Shown here in pieces: positions 1-7,900 of a stretch of 17,208 nt of DNA. The position numbers and the translations under genes are program-made. The DNA lies in the NCBI GenBank assembly GCA_002702965.1, contig PADE01000155.1, positions 23,629 through 40,836 of the forward strand, in the 5' to 3' direction. This DNA comes from Planctomycetaceae bacterium. Its GTDB lineage: Bacteria; Planctomycetota; Planctomycetia; Pirellulales; Pirellulaceae. The first letter of the stretch is position 1. Each line of letters opens with the position of its first letter. Below the pieces are notes generated by a model that was not told the DNA's origin, made no database searches, and saw only the letters and a program-made list of their open reading frames with translations.

Positions 1-657
1 AAGAAACAGGCGTTCAAATCAATCACGCCCGAAAACGTGTCTGCCAAGTGGTGGGCCGATCGCCACACACAGAAGTTGAAGGCGTTGAAATCGCAACCGG
101 TCGATCTGCTAATGATCGGTGACTCGATTACGCACGGCTGGGAAGGCCGCGGCAAGAAGGTCTGGCAAGAGTACTACGCGAAACGCAACGCCTTCAACAT
201 CGGTTACAGTGGGGATCGTACCGAACACGTGATCTGGCGACTGCAACACGGCGAAATCGACAACATTTCTCCCCGGCTGGCGGTGGTCATGATCGGCACC
301 AACAACACGGGACACCGGCAAGATCCACCACGAGAAACGGCAGCTGGTATCAAGGTGATTCTGGGAGAACTGAAAAAGCGGCAACCACGCATGAAAGTCC
401 TGCTGCTGGCTGTCTTTCCGCGCGGCGCGACCGCCGACGACAAACTGCGAAAAATCAACACCGCCATCAATGGCACCATCAAAGGATACGCCAACGGCAA
501 AGATGTTTTTTTCCTGAATTTGAACGGCGCATTCCTCGAGGACAACGGACGGCTGCCCAAATCTGTCATGCCCGATCTACTACACCCCCACGAAGCGGGC
601 TACCGCATGTGGGCCGAGGCCATGGAACCGACGATTCAACAATTGCTGGCGGAGTAA
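1..657 (+). CDS. GDSL/SGNH-family hydrolase, PAF-acetylhydrolase-like (5' partial)
   Basis: Serine esterase/acetylhydrolase of the SGNH fold, resembling platelet-activating-factor acetylhydrolase IB-like proteins common in planctomycetes. Frame 1 is open from base 1 and reads KKQAFKSITPEN before the GTG at 37, which fits the usual sequence ahead of the catalytic block. I therefore take the gene as entering from the left and the GTG as an internal Val; 218 residues are visible. Counting from that Val codon as residue 1, block I is GDSITHGWEG with nucleophile Ser30, block III is IGTNNTG near residue 95, and block V is DLLHPHEAGY with Asp180 and His183 completing the triad. Family members in this phylum usually carry a signal peptide, which would lie outside the window. 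The natural substrate is unknown; deacetylation of a polysaccharide or ester is a guess. The stop TAA is at 655-657. Confidence 0.9.
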   Translation, partial: KKQAFKSITPENVSAKWWADRHTQKLKALKSQPVDLLMIGDSITHGWEGRGKKVWQEYYAKRNAFNIGYSGDRTEHVIWRLQHGEIDNISPRLAVVMIGTNNTGHRQDPPRETAAGIKVILGELKKRQPRMKVLLLAVFPRGATADDKLRKINTAINGTIKGYANGKDVFFLNLNGAFLEDNGRLPKSVMPDLLHPHEAGYRMWAEAMEPTIQQLLAE

Positions 658-733
658 GAGTTTCGCACCCGCTCGTCGCCCCGCGCGGCTGCGGCTGGTC
701 CCATGGGCGGGGGGGAGATGATCTGTTGGGCAG

Positions 734-773
734 CGATCGTCTCACCCGCGCTGAGCCGATCTGGCGACGATCG
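734..773. repeat. inverted repeat between the GDSL hydrolase and the DUF2585 remnant
   Basis: Perfect 8-bp arms (CGATCGTC at 734-741 and GACGATCG at 766-773) enclose a 24-base spacer in the 196-bp gap 658-853. There is no T-tract after it on either strand, so it is not a convincing intrinsic terminator. I see nothing else supportable in this gap. In GC-rich DNA such a repeat can arise by chance. Confidence 0.3.
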
Positions 774-853
774 ACAGACGGCATACACCCTCCAGCCGAA
801 CATCGGAGCTGGTGACCGTTCGGTCCGGGCGACCGCCGCGATCCAAGACGAAG

Positions 854-1382
854 ATGAACAGTCTCCAGACTTCGGAACATTCCTCTTACGTCGATCGGGG
901 CTCCGCTCGAACAACTCTCACCGGGGTGGCTTTGACCGCCGGCCCGCTCGGCGTCGCAATGGTCACCACGCTATTCCTGATGGGGCGTAACGCCTGGTGC
1001 CGTTGCGGTGGACTGTCTGTTTGGTCCTGGGACATCTGGTCCTCACACCATTCCCAGCACCTGGTGGAAGTTCTCGATTGCCGTGGCACTCGAATGCGAA
1101 TGGGAAATCCTGGAAAACTCACCGATCATCATCGAGCGCTACCGCGCCGCGACGATTGCCCAGGATTACTGCGGTGACTCGGTCGCCAATTCGATCTGTG
1201 ACTTGTTGGCATGCGCCATCGGGTACGGGATCGCCACGATCGCCGGAAGGCGAAAATCAGTGGCATTGGTCGCGGTCACCGAACTGCTGATGACACTGGC
1301 CATGCGGGACTGCCTGACGCTGAATATCATCATGCTGGTCTATCCCCTAGAGGCCATCAAACCGTGGCAACTGGGGGGATAG
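854..1382 (+). pseudogene. DUF2585 (UPF0314-like) membrane protein, frameshifted with internal deletion
   Basis: Two frames together match the DUF2585 family, small multi-span membrane proteins of unknown function. From ATG 854, frame 2 gives an N-terminal half with a hydrophobic stretch, the motif MGRNAWCRCG, then WSWDIWSSHHSQHL ending near 1063. Frame 3 resumes at 1065 with WKFSIAVALECEWEILENSP, then RYRAATIAQDYCGDSVANS, LLACAIGYGIATIAG, RDCLTLNIIMLVYPLEAIKPWQ, and a TAG at 1380-1382. From memory of the family, about 28-30 residues (the HxxHG-containing segment and a membrane span) normally lie between these parts and are absent here. The junction is at about 1061-1067. Both halves are otherwise well conserved with no extra stop, so the lesion is either recent or an assembly fault. 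Frame 2 without the shift would run to a stop near 1177. The start has only a weak ribosome site. Confidence 0.72.
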
Positions 1383-1419
1383 GCGCACCACCTGGCAAGC
1401 ACCCACGCGGGATCGTCGT

Positions 1420-1466
1420 GTCGGTCGGCGGTCCGATCGACCGGTACCGATTTGGCTGCGACCGAC
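1420..1466. repeat. inverted repeat between convergent genes
   Basis: GTCGGTCG (1420-1427) and CGACCGAC (1459-1466) form an 8-bp stem. A smaller stem, CGGTC/GACCG at 1429-1443, nests inside it. It lies between the stop of the DUF2585 remnant (1382, + strand) and the stop of the alcohol dehydrogenase (1479, - strand), where a bidirectional terminator would be expected. No T-run follows on either strand, so this is a structural observation only. Confidence 0.3.
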
Positions 1467-1478
1467 CGGTCGGCGTCC

Positions 1479-2684
1479 CTACAACGCGGCGCGCAGTACC
1501 GACGCGAGATCTTCCCGTGTCACCGATCGCGGGCTGACGCGCAGAATGCGCTTCAAGCCGAAGGCGGCGTCCGCCATCGCGGGTAGCTGCTCGGCGCGAA
1601 TTCCTACGTCGCCGAGACGTGCTGGAATTCCAATATCGGCATTGAGCTTCTCGACGGCGGTCGCCGCCAGGTCAGCCGCCTGCCGCTCTTCCAAGCCGGG
1701 CCCGGCTTCCCCCAAGAGCTGCGCGATCCGCGCCATCTGCCGCGGCCGAGCGGGCGTCGTCCACCGCATGACGTACGGCAGGAACAGCCCGCAGCCAACT
1801 CCGTGCGGCGTGTGCACCGTGTCATTCAAGGGGTACTCGAGCGCGTGGACCACCGCCACTCCCGAGTTGGAAAACGCCATTCCGGCAAGCGTCGCGGCGA
1901 GCGCCATACCCTCTCGCGCCTCGAGATCCTCCCCGTCAGCCACCGCCCGGCGGAGGTGAGTGCCGATCAAGCCGATGGCCCGCTCGGCTAACAGATCCAC
2001 CAACGGAAATCGGCCCTGGTAGACGGTGCGCTCGCCCTCGGGGAGCGGAAAGGACTCGTTATCGATAGCCGTGTAGCCCTCGACCGCGTGCGACAACGCA
2101 TCGATCCCACTGGCGGCCGTAACGGCGGGTGGACAACTGACCGCAAGCAGCGGGTCGACCACGGCAAATCGCGGACGCAAGTGGTTGCTAAGGATCGAAA
2201 ATTTTGCGCCCTGCTCGGTGTCGTTCAAGACCGCCGCCGCGGTGACTTCCGAACCGGTGCCCGAGGTGGTCGGGACCAGGATCAGCGGAAAAATCGGCCC
2301 CGGCACCAGCTGATCCCCAGCGTAGTCCTTGACAGCCCCGCCGTGCGTCAGCACCACGCTAGCGGCTTTGGCAATATCCATATTGCTGCCACCCCCCAAA
2401 CCCAACAGGACTTCGGCGCCGCAATCGCGGGCAACCGAAATCGCGTCCTCGACCGCGTGTAGCGGGGGCTCGGGGGCCCCGCCGTCAAACACCTCGACCA
2501 CCACACCCGCCTCGTCCAGTGGGACCCGCACGCGCTCGACTAGCCCCGCGCCAACCAGCGTTTTGTCGGTCACGATTAACAAGCGGCGGGCGCCCATCTG
2601 TTGCGTGCGCTCACCGAGCTCGTCGATCGCGTTCTGGCCAAATACCAACTGGTCGGCCGTGTTGAAATTCCATGTTGTACGCAT
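1479..2684 (-). CDS. iron-containing alcohol dehydrogenase
   Basis: Group III (iron-type) alcohol dehydrogenase, 401 residues from ATG 2684, about the usual family length. It would interconvert an aldehyde or ketone with an alcohol using NAD(P)H in the cytoplasm. An in-frame GTG lies at 2696, but AAGGTG (plus 2694-2699) sits 9 nt before the ATG, so I prefer the ATG. Visible are the dinucleotide motif GGGSNMD (97-103), TTSGTGSEVT (about 139-148), and four probable metal ligands Asp195, His199 (GIDALSHAVEGY), His280 (VVHALEYPL) and His294 (TPHGVG). The position matching His267 of E. coli FucO (the AH of HGMAHPLG) is Tyr284 here. The same EYP pattern occurs, as I recall, in other subfamilies, so it need not mean loss of activity. 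It is last in a three-gene set, 35 bp after the Gfo/Idh/MocA stop. The substrate cannot be named. Confidence 0.92.
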   Translation of the reverse strand: MRTTWNFNTADQLVFGQNAIDELGERTQQMGARRLLIVTDKTLVGAGLVERVRVPLDEAGVVVEVFDGGAPEPPLHAVEDAISVARDCGAEVLLGLGGGSNMDIAKAASVVLTHGGAVKDYAGDQLVPGPIFPLILVPTTSGTGSEVTAAAVLNDTEQGAKFSILSNHLRPRFAVVDPLLAVSCPPAVTAASGIDALSHAVEGYTAIDNESFPLPEGERTVYQGRFPLVDLLAERAIGLIGTHLRRAVADGEDLEAREGMALAATLAGMAFSNSGVAVVHALEYPLNDTVHTPHGVGCGLFLPYVMRWTTPARPRQMARIAQLLGEAGPGLEERQAADLAATAVEKLNADIGIPARLGDVGIRAEQLPAMADAAFGLKRILRVSPRSVTREDLASVLRAAL

Positions 2685-2719
2685 ACCGAACCACACCTTA
2701 AACCATTAGAAACAACCGA

Positions 2720-3889
2720 TTACACCTCAGCTCGTGGAACATCCACGCGCCGACCTTCACGAGAGGACAACGCCGCTGCGTCGAGAACTTCCATCGTGCG
2801 CAGGCCATCGAAAAAATTGGGCTCCATCTCGGTCGCCCCCTGAATACAGCGGACGAAGTCCACCACCTGGTGGATAAAAGTATGTTCGTATCCGATGCTA
2901 TGACCCGGCGGCCACCAGTTCGCGATATACGGATGACTGGACTCGGTGACCAGGATGGTCTTAAAGCCCTGCGCGGTGGGCGGATCCTCACGTGAAAAAA
3001 ACTGCAACTCGTTGAGGCGTTCGAGATTGAAACACAAGCTCCCTTTGCTGCCGTAAATCTCAAAGTAGTTGTAGTTCTTTCTGCCCGTGGCAAAGCGGCT
3101 GGCCTCAAAAGACCCCAGCGCTCCATTGTCAAATTCGACAACCATGAACGAGGCGTCATCGACCGTCACGTGACCCGTCCCCTGACCGACGGCGGCCGCG
3201 AATGCCGCCTCGCGCTCCTCATCGGGCAACGGTCGCTGGTCGATAAACTGGGTCAGCGTACACTGGACACTTTTGATCTCTCCGACCAGGTAGCGCGCCA
3301 GATCGACGCTGTGCGAATTTAGATCACCGTGTGGCCCGTAGCCTGCGCGCTCCTGCTGCAGGTGCCAGGTGAGTGGGAAATTGGGGTCGACGATCCAATC
3401 TTGCAGGTAGGTTCCGCGCCAGTGGTAGAGTTCACCGAGTTTTCCGTCTTCGATCATCTGCTTTGCCAACCGAATCGCCGGAACACGCCGGTAGTTGTGA
3501 CCAATTGCGTGGGTGACCCCCGCCCGTTTGACCGCGGCGCACATCGACAGCGCGTCAGCGGCGCTCAGTGACATCGGTTTTTCACAGAGAATATGTTTGC
3601 CCGCCTCTGCGGCGGCGATGGCGATCTCGCGATGCGTGTCGGTGGGTGACGAGATATCGACGATATCGATATCGTCGCGGGCGACGACTTCTCGCCACGA
3701 TGTGGCAGTTTCTCGCCAACCCCACCGATTCGCGAACTCGGCGAGCCCGTCTCGATGTCGGCCGCAAGCGGTTTGCAACACCAACTCGATGGGCAGTTCG
3801 AAAAAACGACCCGCCTTATGGTAGGCATTGCTGTGCGCCTTGCCCATAAACTTGTAGCCGACGATGGCGATCTTGAGAGCATCTGTCAT
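2720..3889 (-). CDS. Gfo/Idh/MocA-family oxidoreductase
   Basis: NAD(P)-dependent sugar or polyol dehydrogenase, 389 residues, cytoplasmic (no signal peptide). The N-terminal Rossmann half begins IAIVGYKFMGKAHS (7-20). The EKP motif at 103-105 supplies the probable catalytic Lys104. The C-terminal alpha/beta half carries GDLNSHSVDLARYL, where Asp189 and His193 match the Asp/His pair of inositol dehydrogenase-type enzymes. The open frame continues upstream to 4306, but that extension overlaps the isomerase gene out of frame. ATG 3889 has a GGAG (plus 3895-3898) at 5-nt spacing and starts exactly at the fold, so I use it. It is the middle gene of the cassette: 22 bp after the isomerase stop and 35 bp before the dehydrogenase start. 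A pairing of Gfo/Idh/MocA enzymes with TIM-barrel isomerases is common in sugar, inositol and keto-sugar catabolism. The actual substrate is unknown. Confidence 0.95.
   Translation of the reverse strand: MTDALKIAIVGYKFMGKAHSNAYHKAGRFFELPIELVLQTACGRHRDGLAEFANRWGWRETATSWREVVARDDIDIVDISSPTDTHREIAIAAAEAGKHILCEKPMSLSAADALSMCAAVKRAGVTHAIGHNYRRVPAIRLAKQMIEDGKLGELYHWRGTYLQDWIVDPNFPLTWHLQQERAGYGPHGDLNSHSVDLARYLVGEIKSVQCTLTQFIDQRPLPDEEREAAFAAAVGQGTGHVTVDDASFMVVEFDNGALGSFEASRFATGRKNYNYFEIYGSKGSLCFNLERLNELQFFSREDPPTAQGFKTILVTESSHPYIANWWPPGHSIGYEHTFIHQVVDFVRCIQGATEMEPNFFDGLRTMEVLDAAALSSREGRRVDVPRAEV
3658..3677. repeat. perfect 20-bp palindrome inside the Gfo/Idh/MocA gene
   Basis: CGACGATATC followed directly by its exact reverse complement GATATCGTCG. 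On the minus strand it encodes part of the DDIDIVDI stretch (residues about 72-79). The repetitive Asp-Ile coding explains some of the symmetry. A regulatory or cleavage role is not supported by position, since it is deep inside a gene. Confidence 0.6.
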
Positions 3890-3894
3890 GGTGT

Positions 3895-3898
3895 CTCC
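3895..3898 (-). promoter_or_regulatory. ribosome binding site deciding the Gfo/Idh/MocA start
   Basis: Minus-strand GGAG, 5 nt before ATG 3889, within the 22-bp gap after the isomerase stop. It rejects the longer open frame reaching back to 4306. Confidence 0.65.
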
Positions 3899-3911
3899 AT
3901 TCGTATCACCG

Positions 3912-4760
3912 CTACGCGGCCAACAAGCCTTGCGAATAGCGCACCGCGTTCTCCACCGCCTGCGTTTCGTCGGCCTCGGGATCCTTGAGGAAGTCGATCT
4001 CCACGCACAACATTCCCTCGTACCCGTGTTCGTCGAGGACTTGGACGACGGCCGGCATATCGATGATGCCGTACCCGGCCGGCGCGCTGGCCCAAAACGT
4101 CCAATCGCGGGGCGAGCCGTGGGATGGGTCGATGTCCTTGACGTGGGTCGCGTAGATGCGTCGGGCCAGTTTGCGGGCCGCCTCGACCGGGTCCTCGAAC
4201 ACGCGCAGGCAGTTGCCGGTGTCAAAATTGACGCCCAGGTAATCGGAGCCGACGCGATCGAGGATCTCCAGAATCTCGTCTGAGGTGAAATCGATGTGGT
4301 TCTCAATCGCCATCCGGATCCCCATGTCCTCCGCCTTTTTGACGCTCTCTTTGAGAATCTCGGCGAGTTTCTCGATTTGCGGGCCGTGCGGATCGTCGCG
4401 AAACATCAGGCTGCTGCCGACGATCCGCATCACCGTCCCGCCGACGGCCTGGGTGGTCAGTAGATGCTGTTCCATTTCCTTTGCCGCCTCGGGTTTCTTG
4501 CCCCCTTCAAGCCCGTCCGGATGGCCCCAGGCTACCATCCGCTCGAGGCCGTGGGCGTCCAGTTTTTCCTTGAGTTGCGCCAGGTAGTCGGAATCGAAAC
4601 GGGGCATGAAACAGGTCTCCAGCGAGATCCCTGCGGCGCCCATCCGAATCGCCTCGTCGATGCACTGGTCGAATTCCCATCGGCGTCCCGGATCGACTTG
4701 ATTCGGGTAAATCTCACCGTACAGACGGTGATAGCTGTAACTGTCGACACCAACCTTCAT
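3912..4760 (-). CDS. sugar phosphate isomerase/epimerase (xylose isomerase-like TIM barrel)
   Basis: AP-endonuclease-2/xylose-isomerase-like TIM barrel of 282 residues, expected to isomerise or epimerise a sugar, keto-sugar or polyol derivative with a divalent metal in the cytoplasm. The barrel starts at once (MKVGVDSYSYHR). The four usual metal ligands of the fold are all visible: Glu153 in AIENH, Asp180 in VNFDTGN, His206 in THVKD and Glu254 in CVEID. A GTG start at 4766 is also in frame, but GGGAG (plus 4769-4773) is 8 nt from ATG 4760 and only 2 nt from the GTG, so ATG 4760 is chosen. It is first in the minus-strand set with the Gfo/Idh/MocA and alcohol dehydrogenase genes. The 190-bp gap upstream is where the promoter of this set should lie. 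Substrate is unknown; members act on substrates as different as tagatose, inosose and hydroxypyruvate. Confidence 0.93.
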   Translation of the reverse strand: MKVGVDSYSYHRLYGEIYPNQVDPGRRWEFDQCIDEAIRMGAAGISLETCFMPRFDSDYLAQLKEKLDAHGLERMVAWGHPDGLEGGKKPEAAKEMEQHLLTTQAVGGTVMRIVGSSLMFRDDPHGPQIEKLAEILKESVKKAEDMGIRMAIENHIDFTSDEILEILDRVGSDYLGVNFDTGNCLRVFEDPVEAARKLARRIYATHVKDIDPSHGSPRDWTFWASAPAGYGIIDMPAVVQVLDEHGYEGMLCVEIDFLKDPEADETQAVENAVRYSQGLLAA

Positions 4761-4768
4761 TTCCACAT

Positions 4769-4773
4769 CTCCC
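4769..4773 (-). promoter_or_regulatory. ribosome binding site deciding the isomerase start
   Basis: Minus-strand GGGAG, 8 nt upstream of ATG 4760 but only 2 nt upstream of the alternative GTG at 4766, so it selects the shorter start. Confidence 0.65.
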
Positions 4774-4788
4774 TTGTTTCTTCGAGCT

Positions 4789-4811
4789 CGTGGGGTCGCC
4801 GGACCCCCACG
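4789..4811 (-). other. strong hairpin in the leader of the catabolic cassette
   Basis: On the minus strand, CGTGGGG/CCCCACG arms close over an inner GGGGTC-GCCG-GACCCC stem, giving about 9 bp with one bulged base and a four-base loop. It lies about 29 bp upstream of the isomerase ATG and 140 bp after the stop of the preceding large gene. No U-tract follows (the next bases are AGCTCGAAGAAAC). It could be a leader stem affecting translation or mRNA stability, or an atypical terminator of the upstream gene. The rest of the 4761-4950 gap shows no promoter I would defend; a TAAGAT at plus 4830-4835 lacks a matching -35. Confidence 0.4.
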
Positions 4812-4950
4812 TCCGCTGCTGCGCCCTCTATCTTATCCGCGCGAGCCGCCAACACGAGAGGCGCTGAGCGCGACACCACCGACAACCGCGGATCCAGCCG
4901 GGAGGACCGGCGGCGACCCCCAGTTGTTGGCCGCGCCCAGCCGATGGCGT

Positions 4951-7900
4951 TCAGCGCGTCCGGCTGCGACGCTCCACCAGCAACGTTCCATTCATAATCA
5001 GCCAGTGGCCAGGAAAAGTGCACAGAAAAGGATAACGGCCCGGCTGCTCGGGGGCGTGAAAGTAGATCGTAAATGACTCGCCTGGAAAAACTACATCGGT
5101 GTAGGCCAGCACATCCGAAGTGCGCGGGACATAGTGCCGCAAAACGGCCTCCGGATCCGAGACGAGGCGGTTGGCAAGCTGGCCCACGCGACGCAGCGTT
5201 CCCGGTTTGGCGAGCGCCCAATTGTGGGGAACGACGTCGGGGTTGGCCAGCGTGAGCGCGAGCGGTTCCCCGGCTTGCGCCCGCACGATCCGCGTCTGGT
5301 AAGAGAGGTTGCTGCCGGTGGTGACCGTAACCTGACGGGCCCGTTCCAAAGGCTGGCGATGCGGATTCGGAATGCTACGGGTGGCCATCGCGAGGTCGGC
5401 CACAATCGGGTGCGGGGCGATCGTCTTATCGGTCGATTGATATCCGGGGATTGCCGTGTAAGGATCGGCGAGGCGGTGGACGGTAACAAAGAGCTCGTGA
5501 TCGCGAGCAGCCCCAGACCGCACCCGTAAATGGAGTTGATTGACCGGCTGCAATTCGGGAATTTCTAGAAACAGCGTCCGCGCGTCATCCCCGATGTGCG
5601 CCCCAGAAATCGCCAGTCGATCGTGACCTCGTACGCCCGTGTGTTTGGTCGAGAATTCGGGTGATCCGTACGCTGCGCTGTATCGGTAGTTCCAGCATTG
5701 GGCAAAATGATTCGTCGCATCGGTCGCGATACCCGCATCGAGGGGTTCCGAAAATCGCACCGCGATCCCGTTCTCATGGACCCGGAATCCAACCGGCAGT
5801 TGCACCGCGCCGCCGGTATAACGCACGCGTTGAAAACAGCCGTCGTCTGTCGTATAGGTTCCCCAGCCCTGCATTCCGCCGACGTACAGTTGTCCATCGG
5901 TGGGGTGGAATCTGCCGCGGTGCACACCCGAACGAAACTCTCCCGGCAGCGGCACAACGGCGCCCTGCCACTGCCCAGCGAGTTCGTCCCGGAGCACCAG
6001 CATGTGCGCACCGGCACCGAAGGAAAAATGGATCAGTTGACCCTCGAGGGGTCCCCAGCGATCGCTGTTGACCACGGTCTGACCGCCGCTGGAATTGTCG
6101 ACACCACGCGGCAGATAGGCCAGCGGCAGCGCGGGGAGCTGACCCTGCCGGGGGCCGCCCGCGCCGTGGAAGCTGGGTTCCGTCTGCTCTCCCGGGTGGA
6201 CGCGACAGATCATCGACGCGGGAGTCCAATCGCCCTCCGAGCAGGGGACCGTCAGGGTCCCATCGGGCAACAGGCCGCAACCATCGGGATTGCGAAATCC
6301 AGTGGCCAGTATTTCGGCCCGCTTACCATCGGGTGAAATCCGCAACAGCCCCTGCGATCCAGAAGCCGTGTAAAAATAGCCCTGAGGATCGCGCTGCAAC
6401 CCACAAGTAAAATCGTGACCGGCCGGAGACGTAACATAGGCGTTGCAGAAGCACTCGTAAAAGTCGGCTCGGCCATCGTCATTGAAATCGTGCAAGCGGG
6501 TAATTTGATCGCGGCCCAGGACGAAGATACCATCGTCATCGATGACCATCCCCAACAGGTGGTGCAGGCCGGACGCGAACCGGGTCCAGCGCGCAACACG
6601 AGAAGGGAACTGATACCCCTCGACCCGCCACACGTCGCCGTGCATCGTACAGATCATCGCCGATCCATCGGATAAGAAATTCAATCCCCCCACAAAGATC
6701 TGCGCATTCCAGGGATTTTTCGTGGGCAGCCCGATGGTATCGATCGCGTAGGGCGCAGCGCTGCCCAGCTCGATCGGGGTCTCGAACACCCGCGGCGGCC
6801 TGCGCGGCGGTTCACTGATCCGTGCGAAGGAGGGGTGTTCCTTCGCAGGCGCCACCCGTCGGGTGAAGCGGCCGTCTTGCGACGACGGGGAGTCGAGGTA
6901 CTCCACCGCGCCAACACGGTACGCGAAAACCACCCGGTTGCCGTCTCGATAGAAGCCGCGATACCGAAAGGGCGCTGGTGGTCGGGAACCCTCCGGCCGA
7001 GCGGCCGGTGATCCGTCCAGTAGCAGACCGTCGAGGAATCCGTGGCGAAACGACGAGAACTTCAGGAATCCCCCGGTCCAGACCGCGTCGTAGCTGAGTG
7101 TGTCGGGGTTAAAGCAGGCCGAATGCAGCCCGTCTTCGTCGAGCTTTACGCACACACCGCGGGGAACCGTCACGCCTGCGCCGCGAAAAATTCCGCACTG
7201 TACCGATCCCAGTAAGGTGTCGTTCCAACGTGGGCTCGACCAGTACTCGTCGTCCTGATTGCCCCAATGCCCCAGCTGCCCCCCATCGAGACCCGGGTAG
7301 TCCTGCAACAGCGTCGGACCGTTCGGTTGTCGGCGGAAGTAGTCGGCCTGCTTGGCGTAAAAATCATAGACGCGGTCGCGATTTACAGAATGCCGCCAAC
7401 TCGGCCAATCATCCGGCTGCAGGGGTTTTCTCGGAACGGCAAACGACGCCGATCGGTGGCCGTGGGCGTGCGCCAGCAACCCGTCGAGTTGTTGTGGCGG
7501 GATCCCATCGGCGCATCCCAATCCCAACAGGAAACAAAACAAGTCATTACGCTCGGTGTCGGACAGTGATGCGATCAGGTTCTCGGGCATCAGGGTCCCG
7601 ATCTCGCGTTCGGCCTCGATCTGGTCGACATCGATGGTGACCGGTTCGGCAGCGGGCTGAGTCGGGTCGCGGAGGATCAGCTGGTGCGCGTTTCGGCGCA
7701 ACACGTACCCTCGGTATGCGCGCCCATCCGCGGTGAAAATCATACGGGCCCGGTATGCGGGTTCCACATGCCGCTGGGGCCAGACCACCGACTCGATGAT
7801 CTCCGCCGGTTTCCGCTGTCGTCCAAGCTGTGTTAGATCGGGCCCGACGCTACCCCCGTGGCGGGTGATCTTGTGGCAGGACAGACAAGCCGACTCGGCC

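Noticed and set aside
37..39. GTG as the true start of the GDSL hydrolase
   Set aside because: The frame is open to base 1 and the preceding residues continue the expected pre-catalytic segment, so the start lies outside the window.
609..1537. Several short + and - strand frames in the 609-1537 region
   Set aside because: They overlap the GDSL gene, the DUF2585 remnant or the alcohol dehydrogenase end, and are Arg/Pro/Ser-rich with no recognisable motif.
3890..4306. N-terminal extension of the Gfo/Idh/MocA frame
   Set aside because: It overlaps the isomerase gene out of frame, is rich in Arg/Ser/Thr/Pro like a shadow frame, and ATG 3889 has its own GGAG and begins at the Rossmann motif.
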